From: Emticicia fluvialis
Lineage (GTDB): Bacteria > Bacteroidota > Bacteroidia > Cytophagales > Spirosomataceae
Direction: 5' to 3'
DNA length: 64,000 bases
Assembly (NCBI RefSeq): GCF_024793945.1
Contig: NZ_JANUSD010000002.1
Coordinates: 186,001 to 250,000, forward strand
Positions 62,560 to 64,000 of the stretch are shown here, in pieces. The notes under the pieces were generated by a model, which saw nothing but the letters and a program-made list of their open reading frames with translations, did not search any database and had not been told where the DNA came from. The position numbers and the translations under genes are program-made. Within the stretch, counting starts at the first letter, position 1. The number at the start of each line of letters is the position of its first letter.

Positions 62560-63498
62560 TTACTTTTTGGCTTCTTTGTCTTTTTTGCCAAACAATGAAA
62601 AATGAACATAACGTTTCGGATTGGCCTTCAGGTCTGCTAAAAGAACAGCCAGGTTGGCAGCAGTACGGTCAAGATTAACATAAAGCGAGTCGTTTGTAGC
62701 CAGTTTGCCTATGGTGCCTTTTCCATGGTTGATTTCGTTCAGTATCTGGTGCATACTGGCAACAGAGCGGTTAAGTTGTGCCAGTGTTTCTCCCATCCTT
62801 ATGGCATTTAATGAATCTGCAAAAGTGTTTGTCTTTTTCAGAATGGGTTTAATCTGGGTGTCCAGGCTTGTCGTAAGCGTATTCAGATTGGCCGTAAGCA
62901 AAGCAGCATTGGCTGTTACAGCAGATAGGTTCTGGGCGTTAGCAGCAACTACTGAATTTACACCCGTAGTGGTGGCATCGGCATTGCTGATAAGCGCTTT
63001 CAGAGCCACGCCCGTCTGATCAAATTGTTTAACAACCGTTGTGAGCGAAATAAGCAGCGAATCGGCATTTTTTAAGATTGGAGAGGCTTTTTCGCTCAGG
63101 CCACTCATCAAACCACCCTCAATTTCACTTTTAAGAACGCCCTCATCTTTGATTGGATTTCCTGCCTGAATCAGCATTTTTATCATTTTACCTCCCAACA
63201 GCCCGTTATCAGCCAGAATGGCCACCGAGTTGTCGTTGAGCATTATATCTCTCTTAATGGCAAGTAAAACTTTTACTCTGTTGCGGTCCTGCTCTGGTAT
63301 TACTTCTACTACTCGCCCTATGGTAACACCATTATACATTACAGGGTTTGAGGTCTGCAGGCCTTCAACATTAGAGTAATAGGCATAGTATTCGTTTTCA
63401 GTGCTGAAAACGTCCAGGCCTTTCAAGAAATTAAAGCCCAGATAAAAAATAACAAATGTTATAATACCCAGCAGTCCTACTTTTACTTCCTTTTTCAT
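62560..63498 (-). CDS. Second MlaD/MCE-family protein
   Basis: The 312-residue protein has an N-terminal anchor (about 6-24), an MCE domain (about 35-115, NVEGLQTSNPVMYNGVTIGRVV) and a long helical Ser/Asn/Ala-rich tail with repeated NAxxLxxxLxxL. It differs from the mlaEFD-linked protein at 1265-2299 and has no permease or ATPase gene nearby, so it may share the MlaE/MlaF proteins or act as a tethering pipe subunit. An N-acetylmuramoyl-L-alanine amidase gene precedes it by 101 bases, a gene order common in Bacteroidota. Confidence 0.88.
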   Translation of the reverse strand: MKKEVKVGLLGIITFVIFYLGFNFLKGLDVFSTENEYYAYYSNVEGLQTSNPVMYNGVTIGRVVEVIPEQDRNRVKVLLAIKRDIMLNDNSVAILADNGLLGGKMIKMLIQAGNPIKDEGVLKSEIEGGLMSGLSEKASPILKNADSLLISLTTVVKQFDQTGVALKALISNADATTTGVNSVVAANAQNLSAVTANAALLTANLNTLTTSLDTQIKPILKKTNTFADSLNAIRMGETLAQLNRSVASMHQILNEINHGKGTIGKLATNDSLYVNLDRTAANLAVLLADLKANPKRYVHFSLFGKKDKEAKK

Positions 63499-63599
63499 AA
63501 TAATACGTATATGGTGAATTTAATTATAAGCACAGACGCTGTCAACTTTTTTAAACCTGATCGCCCGTACTTGTGGTTCTATCGGTTAGTAATTTAAAC

Positions 63600-64000
63600 T
63601 TATTTTTCTACTTCTTCTTTATATGCTTTTATGGCTTTAACTATGGCACTGGCAATTTTGTTGTGTCCTTCCTCACTTTCCAGAATCTTTCTGTCAGTTG
63701 TATTCGTCAGATACCCGGTTTCAATATAAATTCCGGGCATGGTTGTTTCCCATAGCACCTGAAAACCCGCCTGTTTTACCCCTCTGCTTTTACGCCCGTT
63801 TTTTTGAAATTGTTTTTCAACCTTCGAAGCCAGATTTAAGCTTTGTTTCATAAAGGCATTCTGGTAATTTGCCATTTTTATGTGTGCAAGTGGTGAATTC
63901 GGGTTGAAATCGTAGTTTTTCTCGTAATTATCTTCTAACAATATTACGCCGTTTTCACGTTTGGCCAGTTCAAGGTTTTCTTCTGTTTTATGCAGCCCCA
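63600..64000 (-). CDS. N-acetylmuramoyl-L-alanine amidase (Amidase_3), 5' part outside the window
   Basis: The visible 133 C-terminal codons run in frame to the window edge (GLHKTEENLELAKRENGVIL is seen at the start) and so the start lies beyond position 64000. The segment has the catalytic Glu in GIYIETGYLTNTTD and SRGVKQAGFQVLWET, typical of the zinc amidases that cleave the amide between MurNAc and L-Ala in peptidoglycan. The missing N-terminal half would carry the first His and Glu zinc ligands. It heads the amidase-MCE-DUF4230 group. Confidence 0.92.
   Translation of the reverse strand, partial: GLHKTEENLELAKRENGVILLEDNYEKNYDFNPNSPLAHIKMANYQNAFMKQSLNLASKVEKQFQKNGRKSRGVKQAGFQVLWETTMPGIYIETGYLTNTTDRKILESEEGHNKIASAIVKAIKAYKEEVEK

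Overview
The window is about 64 kb of AT-rich DNA (roughly 40% GC by eye) from a member of the Bacteroidota, most likely a Cytophagales-type bacterium. Supporting signs are a C-terminal type IX secretion sorting domain on a secreted dehydrogenase, promoter-like elements of the Bacteroidota form TTG-N19-21-TAnnTTTG, LytS/LytTR and HisKA_3/NarL signalling pairs, DUF1338, DUF4230 and DUF4287 proteins, a GlmM with the N-terminus usual for the phylum, and few Shine-Dalgarno sequences. I found no rRNA, tRNA, insertion sequence, prophage or CRISPR array.

Layout. 1-4 kb: an exported protein cut by the left edge, then a leftward mlaE-mlaF-mlaD lipid-transport operon. 4-9 kb: rightward iorAB molybdoenzyme genes, then a probable structured leader and a lysine-catabolism pair (LysDH-like plus DUF1338). 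9-14 kb: zinc phospholipase, Ppx, a LytS/LytTR pair and an exported DUF3108-like protein. 14-22 kb: acyltransferase, a vSGLT-like Na+/sugar symporter, an OmpR-type two-component pair and glnS. 21-25 kb: VanZ, DUF2383 and a penicillin acylase. 25.7-33.4 kb: the most unusual block. A TPR histidine kinase converges on a leftward cassette of NarL regulator, unknown 129-aa protein, phosphotransferase-fold kinase and a HopA1 protein with a shortened LanC-like tail. Next to it, divergently, are a pseudo-histidine kinase and a second NarL regulator. 33.5-38 kb: alpha-E protein, Anbu proteasome-like peptidase, glmM and a transglutaminase. 38-44 kb: a four-gene heavy-metal RND efflux operon. 44-49 kb: GH43 glycosidase, type IX-secreted sugar dehydrogenase and a Gfo/Idh oxidoreductase. 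49-57 kb: M20 amidohydrolase, flotillin/NfeD pair, a protein usually mislabelled asparagine synthetase B, VOC, ThuA, DUF4287, DinB-like and DoxX proteins. 57-64 kb: quinone-type oxidoreductase with a divergent AraC regulator, PAP2, thioesterase, pfkA-upp, and a second MCE operon (amidase, MCE, DUF4230) cut by the right edge.

The best candidate for an under-described system is the 27.6-31.5 kb cassette. APH-fold kinase plus HopA1 lyase is the enzyme pair that phosphorylates Ser/Thr and eliminates phosphate in class V lanthipeptide and thioviridamide-type RiPP pathways. Here the HopA1 protein carries part of a LanC-like barrel without zinc ligands, no obvious precursor peptide is present, and the cassette lies between a histidine kinase and a response regulator. 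This could be a RiPP pathway of new architecture or a protein-modification system under two-component control.

Start codons were adjusted where the longest frame began with TTG and an internal ATG fitted the family better; these cases are stated. Promoters and RNA structures were read by eye and have modest confidence.
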